Below, piece by piece: positions 1 through 5,960 of a stretch of DNA of 48,302 bases. Where the stretch lies: assembly GCA_003246755.1 (NCBI GenBank), contig QKDC01000091.1, forward strand, positions 1 through 48,302, given 5' to 3'. Positions within the stretch are counted from its first letter, which is position 1. Each line of letters opens with the position of its first letter. Both the position numbers and the translations under genes were made by a program. Below the pieces are notes generated by a model. The model saw nothing but the letters and a program-made list of their open reading frames with translations. It was not told where the DNA came from and ran no database searches. The stretch comes from Gemmatimonadota bacterium. Its GTDB lineage: Bacteria; Gemmatimonadota; Gemmatimonadetes; Gemmatimonadales; GWC2-71-9.

Positions 1-1122
1 GCCAATGCCATGCTCTGGCTCTTGGCCACGATTGGGGTGGCTACGGAGATGCTGTTCCAGTTGATCCCATGGTCCCTTGGACTCGTGGACCGGATCGATC
101 CGCTACTCGCCCGCACCCTCTTCTGGTTCTTCGGACATCCGCTTGTCTATTTCTGGCTCTTGCCGGCATATGCCATCTGGTATGCCGTGATTCCCCGTGA
201 GGCGGGCGGCAGACTCTTCTCGGAGCCCTTGGCGCGGATGGTCTTCGCGCTCTTTCTCATCCTGTCGACGCCGGTCGGCCTCCACCATCAGTTTCAGGAT
301 CCTGGGATCGCCGCTTCGTGGAAACTGTTCCACACTCTCAATACCATGGCCGTGGCATTCCCCAGCCTCCTGACCGCGTTCACGGTCGTCGCTTCGCTCG
401 AAGTCGCCGGTCGGATGCGGGGCGGCACTGGACTCTTCGGTTGGATCAGGGCTCTGCCGTGGGGCAACCCGGTCGTCTCCTCCGTGCTCCTGGCGGGGCT
501 GATGTTCCTGGTCGGCGGATTTGGTGGCGTCGTGAACGCCACGTACGCGCTGAACTCGGTGGTGCACAATACGGCGTGGATTGCCGCCCATTTCCATCTC
601 ACGGTCGGAACCGCCGCGGCACTCACGTTCATGGGTGGATGCTACTGGTTGGTACCGAAAGTGAGTGGTAGGGAACTGGAGTTGAAACTCCTCGCCAAGG
701 TCCAGCCCTACCTGTGGTTCCTCGGCATGGTCTGTTTCTCGTTCACCGGGCACGTCGCCGGACTCATGGGCCTCCCGCGGCGGGTGTTCACCACCAGCTT
801 TGGTGGGGCACCACAGGCTCTCGCCTGGGAGGGGCTCACCACGGTTTCCGCTGTCGGTGGAGTGCTCCTCTTCGCCAGCGCGGGATTCTTCGTCCTGGTG
901 ATGCTCGGAACCCTCCTGGCCGGAAAACGGATACCGAAGGAACCCATTATGTGGGCCGAACCGCTCGAGGCCCCCGAGGGTGGTTTCACTTCGACGATTT
1001 GGGATCGGCTCGGTCTGTGGTTCGTCGTCGCGGTACTCCTTGCGGCGATCGCATATGTCGGACCGATTCACGACATCCTGCAATTGGAACGGTTCGGAAG
1101 TCCGGGGTTCAAGCCCTTCTAG
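1..1122 (+). CDS. cbaA: ba3-type cytochrome c oxidase subunit I, 5' truncated
   Basis: Catalytic subunit of a B-family haem-copper oxidase that reduces O2 to water in the inner membrane while pumping protons. The frame is already open at base 1, so the N-terminus lies outside the window; 373 residues are visible. CuB ligands and the cross-linked Tyr are seen in HPLVY (residues 46-50) and in the His-His pair of LHHQF (95-96). The haem ligands are in HNTAWIAAHFH (about 189-199). Several hydrophobic helices follow, and the spacing and wording of these motifs match Thermus-type ba3 rather than aa3 oxidases. The first low-spin haem ligand and the subunit II gene are not in view. The 3' end overlaps the convergent DUF1611 gene by 14 bases. 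Family assignment is secure; the symbol follows Thermus usage. Confidence 0.9.
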   Translation, partial: ANAMLWLLATIGVATEMLFQLIPWSLGLVDRIDPLLARTLFWFFGHPLVYFWLLPAYAIWYAVIPREAGGRLFSEPLARMVFALFLILSTPVGLHHQFQDPGIAASWKLFHTLNTMAVAFPSLLTAFTVVASLEVAGRMRGGTGLFGWIRALPWGNPVVSSVLLAGLMFLVGGFGGVVNATYALNSVVHNTAWIAAHFHLTVGTAAALTFMGGCYWLVPKVSGRELELKLLAKVQPYLWFLGMVCFSFTGHVAGLMGLPRRVFTTSFGGAPQALAWEGLTTVSAVGGVLLFASAGFFVLVMLGTLLAGKRIPKEPIMWAEPLEAPEGGFTSTIWDRLGLWFVVAVLLAAIAYVGPIHDILQLERFGSPGFKPF

Positions 1123-2188
1123 CGTCAGGCAAACGATCTGCCATCCGGGCTATCACGGCGTCGACCAGCGCCGTGTCGCCCGGAAACCGCACCGGGTCAG
1201 TACAGGGCAGCCCCGTTGTGCGGGTGGCCTCGCGGCAGGCGAGGCGTGCCTCCTCGTCGTCGAGGCTCACCGTATTGAGATAGATCGCGATCACCTCCGA
1301 CGGATGGACCAGGGCGGCGGCCGCCTCATACATTCGCACATACTCGGCGAGTGGAGGGATTTCGAGCCAATCGGCTTCGCGGTACTCACTGATGTACTTC
1401 CGGCCGGCCTGGTGACAGAGGATCATTGCATCAGGGCAGCTCCCGTGCAGGAGACCAAGGGTCACCCCTGAATAGCCCGGGTGGTTGAGGCTCCCCTGCC
1501 CCTCCACCAGCACGATGTCGGCCTCCGCGGCGGCCTCGAGTACGAGCTGTTCGGCGGCACCACCCACGAAATCCGCGACGACGGCATCGACCGCGATCCC
1601 CGCGCCCTCGATGAAGATCCCGGTCTGGCCGGTGGCCGCGAATCGGGTTCGGAACCCTCTCTCATGGAGCCCCCGCACGATCTGCAGTTGACAAGTCATC
1701 TTGCCGACATTGCAGTCGGTCCCGACCGTCAAGACGACCAGCGGTTCGACCAATCGCGCCTTCCCCGAGGAAACAACGAGGGGGGACGGGGGTCTCCGGA
1801 CATCACGAATCTCACGGCCACGTTCTCTGGCCCGCGTCGACAACTCGGGATCGTCGGAGAGAAAAGTGTGCAGCCCACTCCAGATGTCGCACCCCGCATC
1901 GAGTGCTTCAAGCAGCCAGGCCCGCCAGGTCTCCGGGAGTCTGCCGCCCATGGGCGCGATGCCGATGAGGACCGCATCGGGTTCCAGGGCGAGCCCTTCG
2001 GCGATGGTCCCCACCACCGGGATGGTGCCGCCGAATCCCAGCACGTCGTGGACGGTCGACCCGGCCGTGGCCCGATCGAGAACACCGACGACCCGTTCGG
2101 GGAGGTAGCGAATCACGGCATTGGCGGTCTTCGAAATCATGGGATCGAAGTCGCCGTCGGCGAGGATCAGGAACCGCTGGGGAGGCAT
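1109..2188 (-). CDS. DUF1611 family P-loop protein (DgcN-like)
   Basis: A 359-residue protein of the DUF1611 family. The N-terminal half is a Rossmann-like domain, and a P-loop GTDCNVGKMT lies at residues 156-165. It is followed by the family's glycine-rich stretch and VEGQGSLNHPGYSG. Some members (DgcN) are reported to N-acetylate D-glutamate together with an enolase-superfamily racemase, DgcA. No such racemase gene is adjacent here, so the substrate is unknown. It is the last gene downstream of pspA, 18 bases after it and on the same strand, so it may be co-transcribed with the envelope-stress operon. Its tail overlaps the convergent oxidase gene. The ATG start is preceded by no strong Shine-Dalgarno sequence. 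Family certain, reaction uncertain. Confidence 0.8.
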   Translation of the reverse strand: MPPQRFLILADGDFDPMISKTANAVIRYLPERVVGVLDRATAGSTVHDVLGFGGTIPVVGTIAEGLALEPDAVLIGIAPMGGRLPETWRAWLLEALDAGCDIWSGLHTFLSDDPELSTRARERGREIRDVRRPPSPLVVSSGKARLVEPLVVLTVGTDCNVGKMTCQLQIVRGLHERGFRTRFAATGQTGIFIEGAGIAVDAVVADFVGGAAEQLVLEAAAEADIVLVEGQGSLNHPGYSGVTLGLLHGSCPDAMILCHQAGRKYISEYREADWLEIPPLAEYVRMYEAAAALVHPSEVIAIYLNTVSLDDEEARLACREATRTTGLPCTDPVRFPGDTALVDAVIARMADRLPDARRA

Positions 2189-2206
2189 GTCGAGCCTATG
2201 GCGGGT

Positions 2207-2977
2207 TCAGGACCCGGGCGCCTCCGAATCATCCACGAGTTCGGCGTCTTCCACGTCATCATCCCCGGTGCCGAGCTGCTTCGCTTCCTCGCTCGACCCT
2301 GGGCTGAGCACACCCATCTTCACCTTCAGTTCGAGAAGTTGCTGTTCGGTTGAGCCCTTGTATTCCAGCGCCTTGAACTGATTGATGAGATCATCCCCGG
2401 CAAACTCCTGTTGCAGTTCCGCGGCGGCGAGTGCCTTGCGCTCGATATCCTCGATCTTTTCTGCCATACGGTCGAACGACTCGAAAGCACTCTTGTCGCC
2501 CATACCCGCCATGGTCTCCTGAATTCGCTGCTGTGCTTCGGCCCGCTTGGCCCGTGCCACAAGGATGTTCTTCTTGCGCTTGGCTTCCTCGATCTTGTCA
2601 TGCAATTGGCGAAGCGACGCCTTGAGGTTTTCGGTTTCGGTCTTGTGGCGAAGCCAGGTCTCGTGGAGTTGTTGCGCCCCTTGCAACGACTCGTTGTAGC
2701 GCATCAACGCCTGACTCGCCAAGTCGTCATTGCCCTCCTGCACGGCGAGCATGGCCCGCCGTTCCCAGTCCTCGGCCTGCTTCTTGAGGCCTTCCGCCTC
2801 GGCCTGGAGCCGCTTCTCATCCGCAATCGCGGAGGCGGCTTCCTGCTTCGCCTTCGCCAGTTGCGTCTTCATGTCCAGAATCAACTGGTTCAACATCTTC
2901 TCGGGGTTCTCCGCCCGAGAGATGAGGTCGTTGATGTTGGACCGGAACAACGCCGAAATGCGATCAAAGAGTCCCAT
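2207..2977 (-). CDS. pspA: Phage shock protein A (PspA/IM30 family)
   Basis: A 256-residue membrane-remodelling protein that binds stressed inner membrane and forms ESCRT-III-like oligomers. The N-terminal amphipathic helix MGLFDRISALFRSN and the following NPEKMLNQLI segment are classic for the family. Nearly the whole protein up to about residue 215 is charged, heptad-rich coiled coil. The C-terminal 35 residues are acidic (GDDDVEDAEL...), an extension common in PspA/VIPP1 homologues. An AAGGTG Shine-Dalgarno sequence lies 8 bases before the ATG. The gene follows the YbjN-like gene by 6 bases and closes a run of seven small PspB-like genes. That supports a phage-shock/envelope-stress role. 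No PspF, PspC or LiaF-like protein is visible nearby. Confidence 0.95.
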   Translation of the reverse strand: MGLFDRISALFRSNINDLISRAENPEKMLNQLILDMKTQLAKAKQEAASAIADEKRLQAEAEGLKKQAEDWERRAMLAVQEGNDDLASQALMRYNESLQGAQQLHETWLRHKTETENLKASLRQLHDKIEEAKRKKNILVARAKRAEAQQRIQETMAGMGDKSAFESFDRMAEKIEDIERKALAAAELQQEFAGDDLINQFKALEYKGSTEQQLLELKVKMGVLSPGSSEEAKQLGTGDDDVEDAELVDDSEAPGS

Positions 2978-2983
2978 TCGCCA

Positions 2984-3379
2984 TCACCTTTCACGGTATG
3001 GCGTCAGCACACTCATGTGCGACGCCAGGGCTAGCAAGATCGAATCGAAGCTCGCCTGAAACTCTGAAAAGTCCAGGCTCTCGAGTTCGAGAGCATCAGT
3101 GAGCACCACGTGGTCCCCTTCGAGGCCGTACGATCCATGGACCAGATCGCGGGCGTTGAGTTCGAGGAGTTCACGGAAGAGTTCACTTCGCTGGTTCTCT
3201 CCCGCCGGCTGCTCCATCACCCGTACGCGGAGCAGCACCACCGGTGGATTGTAGTGCACCACCACCTCAGCGCTCTCGGACGTCTGGATCAGCCAGAGCC
3301 CCTCCTGGACCTCCTCGATCCCCTGGACCGTACCATCCAGGCGATCGATGAACGATTGGATATCCTCCCGTGTGACCAT
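2984..3379 (-). CDS. YbjN-like / type III chaperone-fold protein
   Basis: A 131-residue soluble acidic protein with no signal peptide or membrane segment. The pattern of an N-terminal helix (REDIQSFIDRL), strands (GLWLIQTSESAEVVVHY, VVLLRVRVM), a helix (RSELFRELLELNAR) and a final strand/helix (GDHVVLTDALELES) resembles the YbjN/CesT-like chaperone fold. In YbjN proteins this fold is thought to mediate protein-protein contacts. It sits between the last PspB-like gene (27 bases upstream) and pspA (6 bases downstream), so it probably belongs to the same stress operon. It may be a chaperone or adaptor for PspA or the membrane array. The fold is inferred from pattern only; the role is inferred from position. 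Confidence 0.65.
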   Translation of the reverse strand: MVTREDIQSFIDRLDGTVQGIEEVQEGLWLIQTSESAEVVVHYNPPVVLLRVRVMEQPAGENQRSELFRELLELNARDLVHGSYGLEGDHVVLTDALELESLDFSEFQASFDSILLALASHMSVLTPYRER

Positions 3380-3406
3380 GTCCTGATCCTCCTTCGGCCG
3401 GGTAAT

Positions 3407-3664
3407 CTATTCCGGGTCGGGCCGTGCGAGGACCCGTTCGGTAAAATCGACACGCTCTTCGAGTTCGGCGACTCGGTCGAATGCCGTCTCGAGGGCTTCC
3501 AGACGCCGATGTATCTCGTCAGCATCCCCCACGTTGCCCTGCTTGCCGGCCAGCCGCGACCCGAGGGCGCGGCCGACCGGACCCAGGAAGATTGCCGCCA
3601 GGAATCCACTGCCGGCAACGGTAGTCGCCCCAATGGCAATCCACATCGCGACATCAGGATGCAT
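3407..3664 (-). CDS. PspB-like membrane/coiled-coil protein, array member 7
   Basis: An 85-residue protein with one N-terminal membrane segment (about residues 6-27). It is followed by the juxtamembrane motif GPVGRALGSRLAG, a charged coiled coil and the terminal signature LEERVDFTERVLARP. This layout (short periplasmic start, one helix, coiled coil, end motif) is that of PspB, whose tail RIQALESILDAEHP is comparable in position and character. A longer frame exists upstream, but I chose the ATG at 3664: the protein then begins just before the membrane segment, a GGGGG run sits 6-7 bases upstream, and the overlap with the preceding gene is only 11 bases. It is the array member closest to pspA. 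Confidence 0.75.
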   Translation of the reverse strand: MHPDVAMWIAIGATTVAGSGFLAAIFLGPVGRALGSRLAGKQGNVGDADEIHRRLEALETAFDRVAELEERVDFTERVLARPDPE

Positions 3665-4040
3665 GCGGGTCCCCCGTGTGACGCTCCGCGATCGGTCGGC
3701 TGTCGCTCCCGCTCGCCAGGAGTCGCTCGCTGAAATCCATCCGCTCCTCGAGTTCGGCCAACCGCTCATGGACGAGCTCCAAGTCGGCCACCCGCTGCTC
3801 CAGGTCCTCCATCCGCATGGCCTCGACCTCCCCCGTGGTGGGTCCCGGCCGCCCCAACCGTCTGAGCCCGACCTTCCGACGGACTCCGAACACCACCAAT
3901 GAGGTCGCGACGATCATCGGCACCACGAGCTCCGCGGCCCTGGGGTCGCTGCCGCTGACCGCAACAGCCAAGAAGAGGGTCACGAGTGCCTGAATACCCA
4001 GGTCCACGGCATCCATCCCGATCTTCTCTTTGAAACTCAT
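3654..4040 (-). CDS. PspB-like membrane/coiled-coil protein, array member 6
   Basis: A 128-residue protein with two hydrophobic stretches (about residues 13-30 and 37-52). After these come an arginine-rich juxtamembrane segment (RRKVGLRRLGRPG), a heptad-rich helix (MEDLEQRVADLELVHERLAELEE) and the array signature EERMDFSERLLAS. The C-terminal tail after the signature is longer and more polar than in its neighbours. The start codon overlaps the stop of the preceding array gene by 4 bases (ATGA), and its end overlaps the next gene by 11 bases, so translation is likely coupled through the array. The usual GP(L/V)GKAL motif is degenerate here. No enzymatic residues are apparent. Confidence 0.75.
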   Translation of the reverse strand: MSFKEKIGMDAVDLGIQALVTLFLAVAVSGSDPRAAELVVPMIVATSLVVFGVRRKVGLRRLGRPGPTTGEVEAMRMEDLEQRVADLELVHERLAELEERMDFSERLLASGSDSRPIAERHTGDPHAS

Positions 4041-4375
4041 CGGATATCGCTCAGCTGGTTCGTGTCTTGGCCACGTTGTGCCAGCAACCGCTCCGAGAAG
4101 TCCTGTCGCTCTTCGACTTCCAGCAGACGGGACCTGAGTTCATCCAGTTCCAACAGAACATCCTCACTTGGTTCCGACACCCCACCTTCGAGACGCCGTG
4201 CCAGCGCCTTCCCGACGGGGCCCTTGAGCACCACGGCGGCGGAGATCGACCCAACGATGGCCACGGGAATGGCAAAGCCTTCGCCGAGAGCAGCCGAGAG
4301 GATGACATAGCCGATGATCGCGGCAATGCCCATGAACGCCACCCCTCCGGAAACGACTCTGTCGGTGTGGCTCAT
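4037..4375 (-). CDS. PspB-like membrane/coiled-coil protein, array member 5
   Basis: A 112-residue protein with two predicted membrane helices (about residues 9-28 and 33-50). The clearest juxtamembrane motif of the set follows, KGPVGKALARRLEGG, then an acidic coiled coil (SEDVLLELDELRSRLLEVEE) and the signature EERQDFSERLLAQ. Its ATG overlaps the stop of member 4 by 4 bases and its stop overlaps member 6 by 4 bases. With two helices, both termini would lie on the same side, presumably placing the coiled coil in the cytoplasm where PspA acts; this topology is inferred. It is paralogous to the other six by architecture and end motif, with little identity between motifs. Confidence 0.75.
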   Translation of the reverse strand: MSHTDRVVSGGVAFMGIAAIIGYVILSAALGEGFAIPVAIVGSISAAVVLKGPVGKALARRLEGGVSEPSEDVLLELDELRSRLLEVEERQDFSERLLAQRGQDTNQLSDIR

Positions 4376-4701
4376 CTCCCCTTCTCATCACCACCCGATG
4401 CATGCTCCGACCGGGCGAGTAGACGTTCGGAAAACTCGATACGGTTCTCCAGCTCCTGCAGTCGGACTTCCATGGCCTCAACCCCCGCCAAGCGATCATG
4501 AAGGGCGTCGATCTCTCCCTGTAACTCGCTGCTGCCACGCCCCTCGATCCGACGGGCCCAGGCTCTCAACACCGGGTAGAGGAGGATCCCGCCAACGATC
4601 ACGGTCACCATGGCGATGATCGCCTCCACCGGAGGCCCCCCACCGCCGACGACGATCACCGGATCGATAGGAGGGATGGGTGCTGGAACTTGGAGGATCA
4701 C
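4372..4701 (-). CDS. PspB-like membrane/coiled-coil protein, array member 4
   Basis: A 109-residue protein. A Pro/Gly-rich N-terminal segment (about 25 residues, presumably outside the membrane) precedes one membrane helix (about 27-44). The juxtamembrane RAWARRIEG replaces GKALARRLEG, and a coiled coil ends in the signature LENRIEFSERLLAR, with Glu for the usual Asp before Phe. The tail after the signature is short and charged. A 19-base gap separates it from member 3, the largest spacing inside the array, and its end overlaps member 5 by 4 bases. Function is unknown beyond the family resemblance to PspB. Confidence 0.75.
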   Translation of the reverse strand: MILQVPAPIPPIDPVIVVGGGGPPVEAIIAMVTVIVGGILLYPVLRAWARRIEGRGSSELQGEIDALHDRLAGVEAMEVRLQELENRIEFSERLLARSEHASGGDEKGR

Positions 4702-4720
4702 AGGGGCTCGACGCTCAACA

Positions 4721-5077
4721 TCATGGCGCCTCCAGGTGCTTCGGATCGGGGTTCTGGGTCAGGAGCCGCTCGGCAAAGTCCAAACGCTCCTGCAAGTCCA
4801 TATTGTCCTGCCGCACCTCGCGAAGCTCATCGAGCAGCTCGTCCATTTGACCACTGATTCTCGCCCGCCATTCCTTGTCGGAGGCAATCTCTTCTGGCGA
4901 GGAACCCACCAACGCCTTACCCAAGGGACCCCGGAGAATCACCGCGAGGGAAGCCGCGAACGCCACGCCGAGCATGACGATGACTTCTTCACTCAGCCTC
5001 GCCGGCGCGCTGAACAGAATACCGATACCGGCGAGCATCGCCGCCAAGATCGCCACGAGGGCCGCGACTTGTCTCAT
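4721..5077 (-). CDS. PspB-like membrane/coiled-coil protein, array member 3
   Basis: A 118-residue protein with two membrane helices (about residues 4-24 and 31-48) separated by a short polar loop. The juxtamembrane motif RGPLGKALVG and a long amphipathic coiled coil (about residues 62-100) follow. The signature QERLDFAERLLTQNPDP is close to the C-terminus. The NPDP after the signature recalls the HPN after the comparable position in E. coli PspB. The start overlaps the stop of member 2 by 4 bases (ATGA). It lacks any recognisable catalytic or metal-binding residues. Confidence 0.75.
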   Translation of the reverse strand: MRQVAALVAILAAMLAGIGILFSAPARLSEEVIVMLGVAFAASLAVILRGPLGKALVGSSPEEIASDKEWRARISGQMDELLDELREVRQDNMDLQERLDFAERLLTQNPDPKHLEAP

Positions 5078-5337
5078 GAGGGCTCCTTGTCGATCACCCC
5101 GCCGAGGAGGGGTGCCTGCGAACGGTTATCGGCGATCATGCGTTCGGCAAAGTCGAGACGCTCCTGCACCTCGATCATCTCCAGGCGAAGCTCCTCCACC
5201 TCCGCCACCAATTCGGGATCGGCGTGACCGGCGGTCCCGCGAATGCGATCGGCGAGTGCGCGACCGAGGGGACTGAAGGAGAGGGCCGCGACGGTCCCGC
5301 CTCCGAAAATCAGGATGATGGCAAGGATGTCCTCCAT
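5074..5337 (-). CDS. PspB-like membrane/coiled-coil protein, array member 2
   Basis: An 87-residue protein with one N-terminal membrane helix (about residues 3-20), which is the topology of true PspB. It continues with the juxtamembrane motif SPLGRALADRIRG, an acidic coiled coil (PELVAEVEELRLEMIEVQE) and the signature QERLDFAERMIADN. The stop of member 1 (5338-5340) lies immediately before its start codon (5337), so the two are adjacent without a gap. The next gene overlaps by 4 bases. Members 1, 2 and 7 are the most PspB-like in size and topology. Confidence 0.75.
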   Translation of the reverse strand: MEDILAIILIFGGGTVAALSFSPLGRALADRIRGTAGHADPELVAEVEELRLEMIEVQERLDFAERMIADNRSQAPLLGGVIDKEPS

Positions 5338-5613
5338 CTATCCTCTCCCTGGTAGGTCACTCGCAGGCTCTGCTCGCGGAAGGAGACGCTCGGCGAAATC
5401 GACTCTCTCTTCGAGTTCCGCCAGCCGGTCACGGAGGTCATCCACTTGGAGAGCCTGCTCCCGAAGGAAACTGAGCTCGTCCTCCGAAACCCCTCCCGAT
5501 CCCTCAATCCGTCGTGCGATGGCCTTCCCGATCAAGCTCTGAGAGAGCACCACCAACCCCCCGAAAAACACCGCCAAAACAGGAATCATGACGGCCAAAG
5601 CCTGCTTATCCAC
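5338..5613 (-). CDS. PspB-like membrane/coiled-coil protein, array member 1
   Basis: A 91-residue protein starting with GTG at 5613. The start is decided by a strong GAGGAGG Shine-Dalgarno sequence 4-5 bases upstream; a later ATG at 5589 would cut into the membrane segment. One membrane helix (about residues 5-23) is followed by the juxtamembrane motif LIGKAIARRIEG, a coiled coil (SEDELSFLREQALQVDDLRDRLAE) and the signature EERVDFAERLLPRAEP. It is the first gene behind the SigW-like promoter at 5663-5689 and so probably leads the operon that ends in pspA. Expression is therefore predicted to respond to envelope stress. Confidence 0.75.
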   Translation of the reverse strand: MDKQALAVMIPVLAVFFGGLVVLSQSLIGKAIARRIEGSGGVSEDELSFLREQALQVDDLRDRLAELEERVDFAERLLPRAEPASDLPGRG

Positions 5614-5662
5614 TCGTCCCTCCTCGGAGAAGCTCTGCTCGGTCTGTCCGTGCTGCGCCCAG

Positions 5663-5689
5663 TACGACCTGGCGAATAGTAATGTTTCA
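5663..5689 (-). promoter_or_regulatory. ECF/SigW-like promoter of the psp operon
   Basis: Read on the minus strand, TGAAAC (5689-5684) is separated by 17 bases from CGTA (5666-5663). This equals the consensus of the Bacillus ECF factor SigW (TGAAAC-N16/17-CGTA), which drives pspA there. It lies in the only real gap upstream of the PspB-like array. Transcription would start near 5656 and give a leader of roughly 40 bases before the GTG at 5613. The sequence match is direct; the regulatory claim is inference, since the host's sigma factors are not in the window. Confidence 0.5.
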
Positions 5690-5698
5690 GTACGAAAC
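5684..5698. repeat. Inverted repeat over the psp -35 region
   Basis: The 15-base element GTTTC-AGTAC-GAAAC has perfect 5-base arms and covers the TGAAAC element of the putative promoter. The octamer CAGTACGA occurs twice in the same region (5660-5667 and 5688-5695, 28 bases apart), the second copy covering the CGTA. A regulator could bind one or both, or the symmetry may simply reflect the two promoter elements. Confidence 0.4.
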
Positions 5699-5701
5699 GA
5701 C

Positions 5702-5917
5702 CTAGAGTAGCTCGACCCTGTCGATCGCCCCGAGAGAAATCGCGATCTCCATGTCGTCCTCCCCAGGGACCCGCAAATACACCTCATGCGCCGTCACATG
5801 GGTATCGACGGTCGTGGGCACCCCGGTGACCTCGGTTGCCGAGGTCGTGGTGATTCGCACTGGCTGCTGGTGTCCCCCTGCCCACTCGAGGGCCTGAACG
5901 ATCTCTTCGTAGCGCAT
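5702..5917 (-). CDS. Small hypothetical protein, 71 residues
   Basis: A 71-residue soluble protein that I do not recognise. It begins with a short helix (MRYEEIVQALEWA) and then shows alternating hydrophobic residues typical of a small beta barrel (PVRITTTSATEVTGVPTTV, HEVYLRV, MEIAISLGAIDRVELL). The closing ISLGAIDRVELL is the type of ending seen in Sm- or SH3-like regulators, but this is pattern only. It lies 43 bases downstream of the dipeptidyl peptidase gene and 88 bases upstream of the psp array on the same strand. The SigW-like promoter lies after its stop, so it is probably not under that control. Codon use is like that of its neighbours. Confidence 0.6.
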   Translation of the reverse strand: MRYEEIVQALEWAGGHQQPVRITTTSATEVTGVPTTVDTHVTAHEVYLRVPGEDDMEIAISLGAIDRVELL

Positions 5918-5960
5918 GCCGACCTCCTGGCGTGGGGAGGTGCCCGGCCCGTCAGAGGAT

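Noticed and set aside
103-1083. Long minus-strand frame opposite the oxidase gene
   Set aside because: It is antisense to a clearly conserved oxidase, its translation is charged and low-complexity, and no family pattern is visible.
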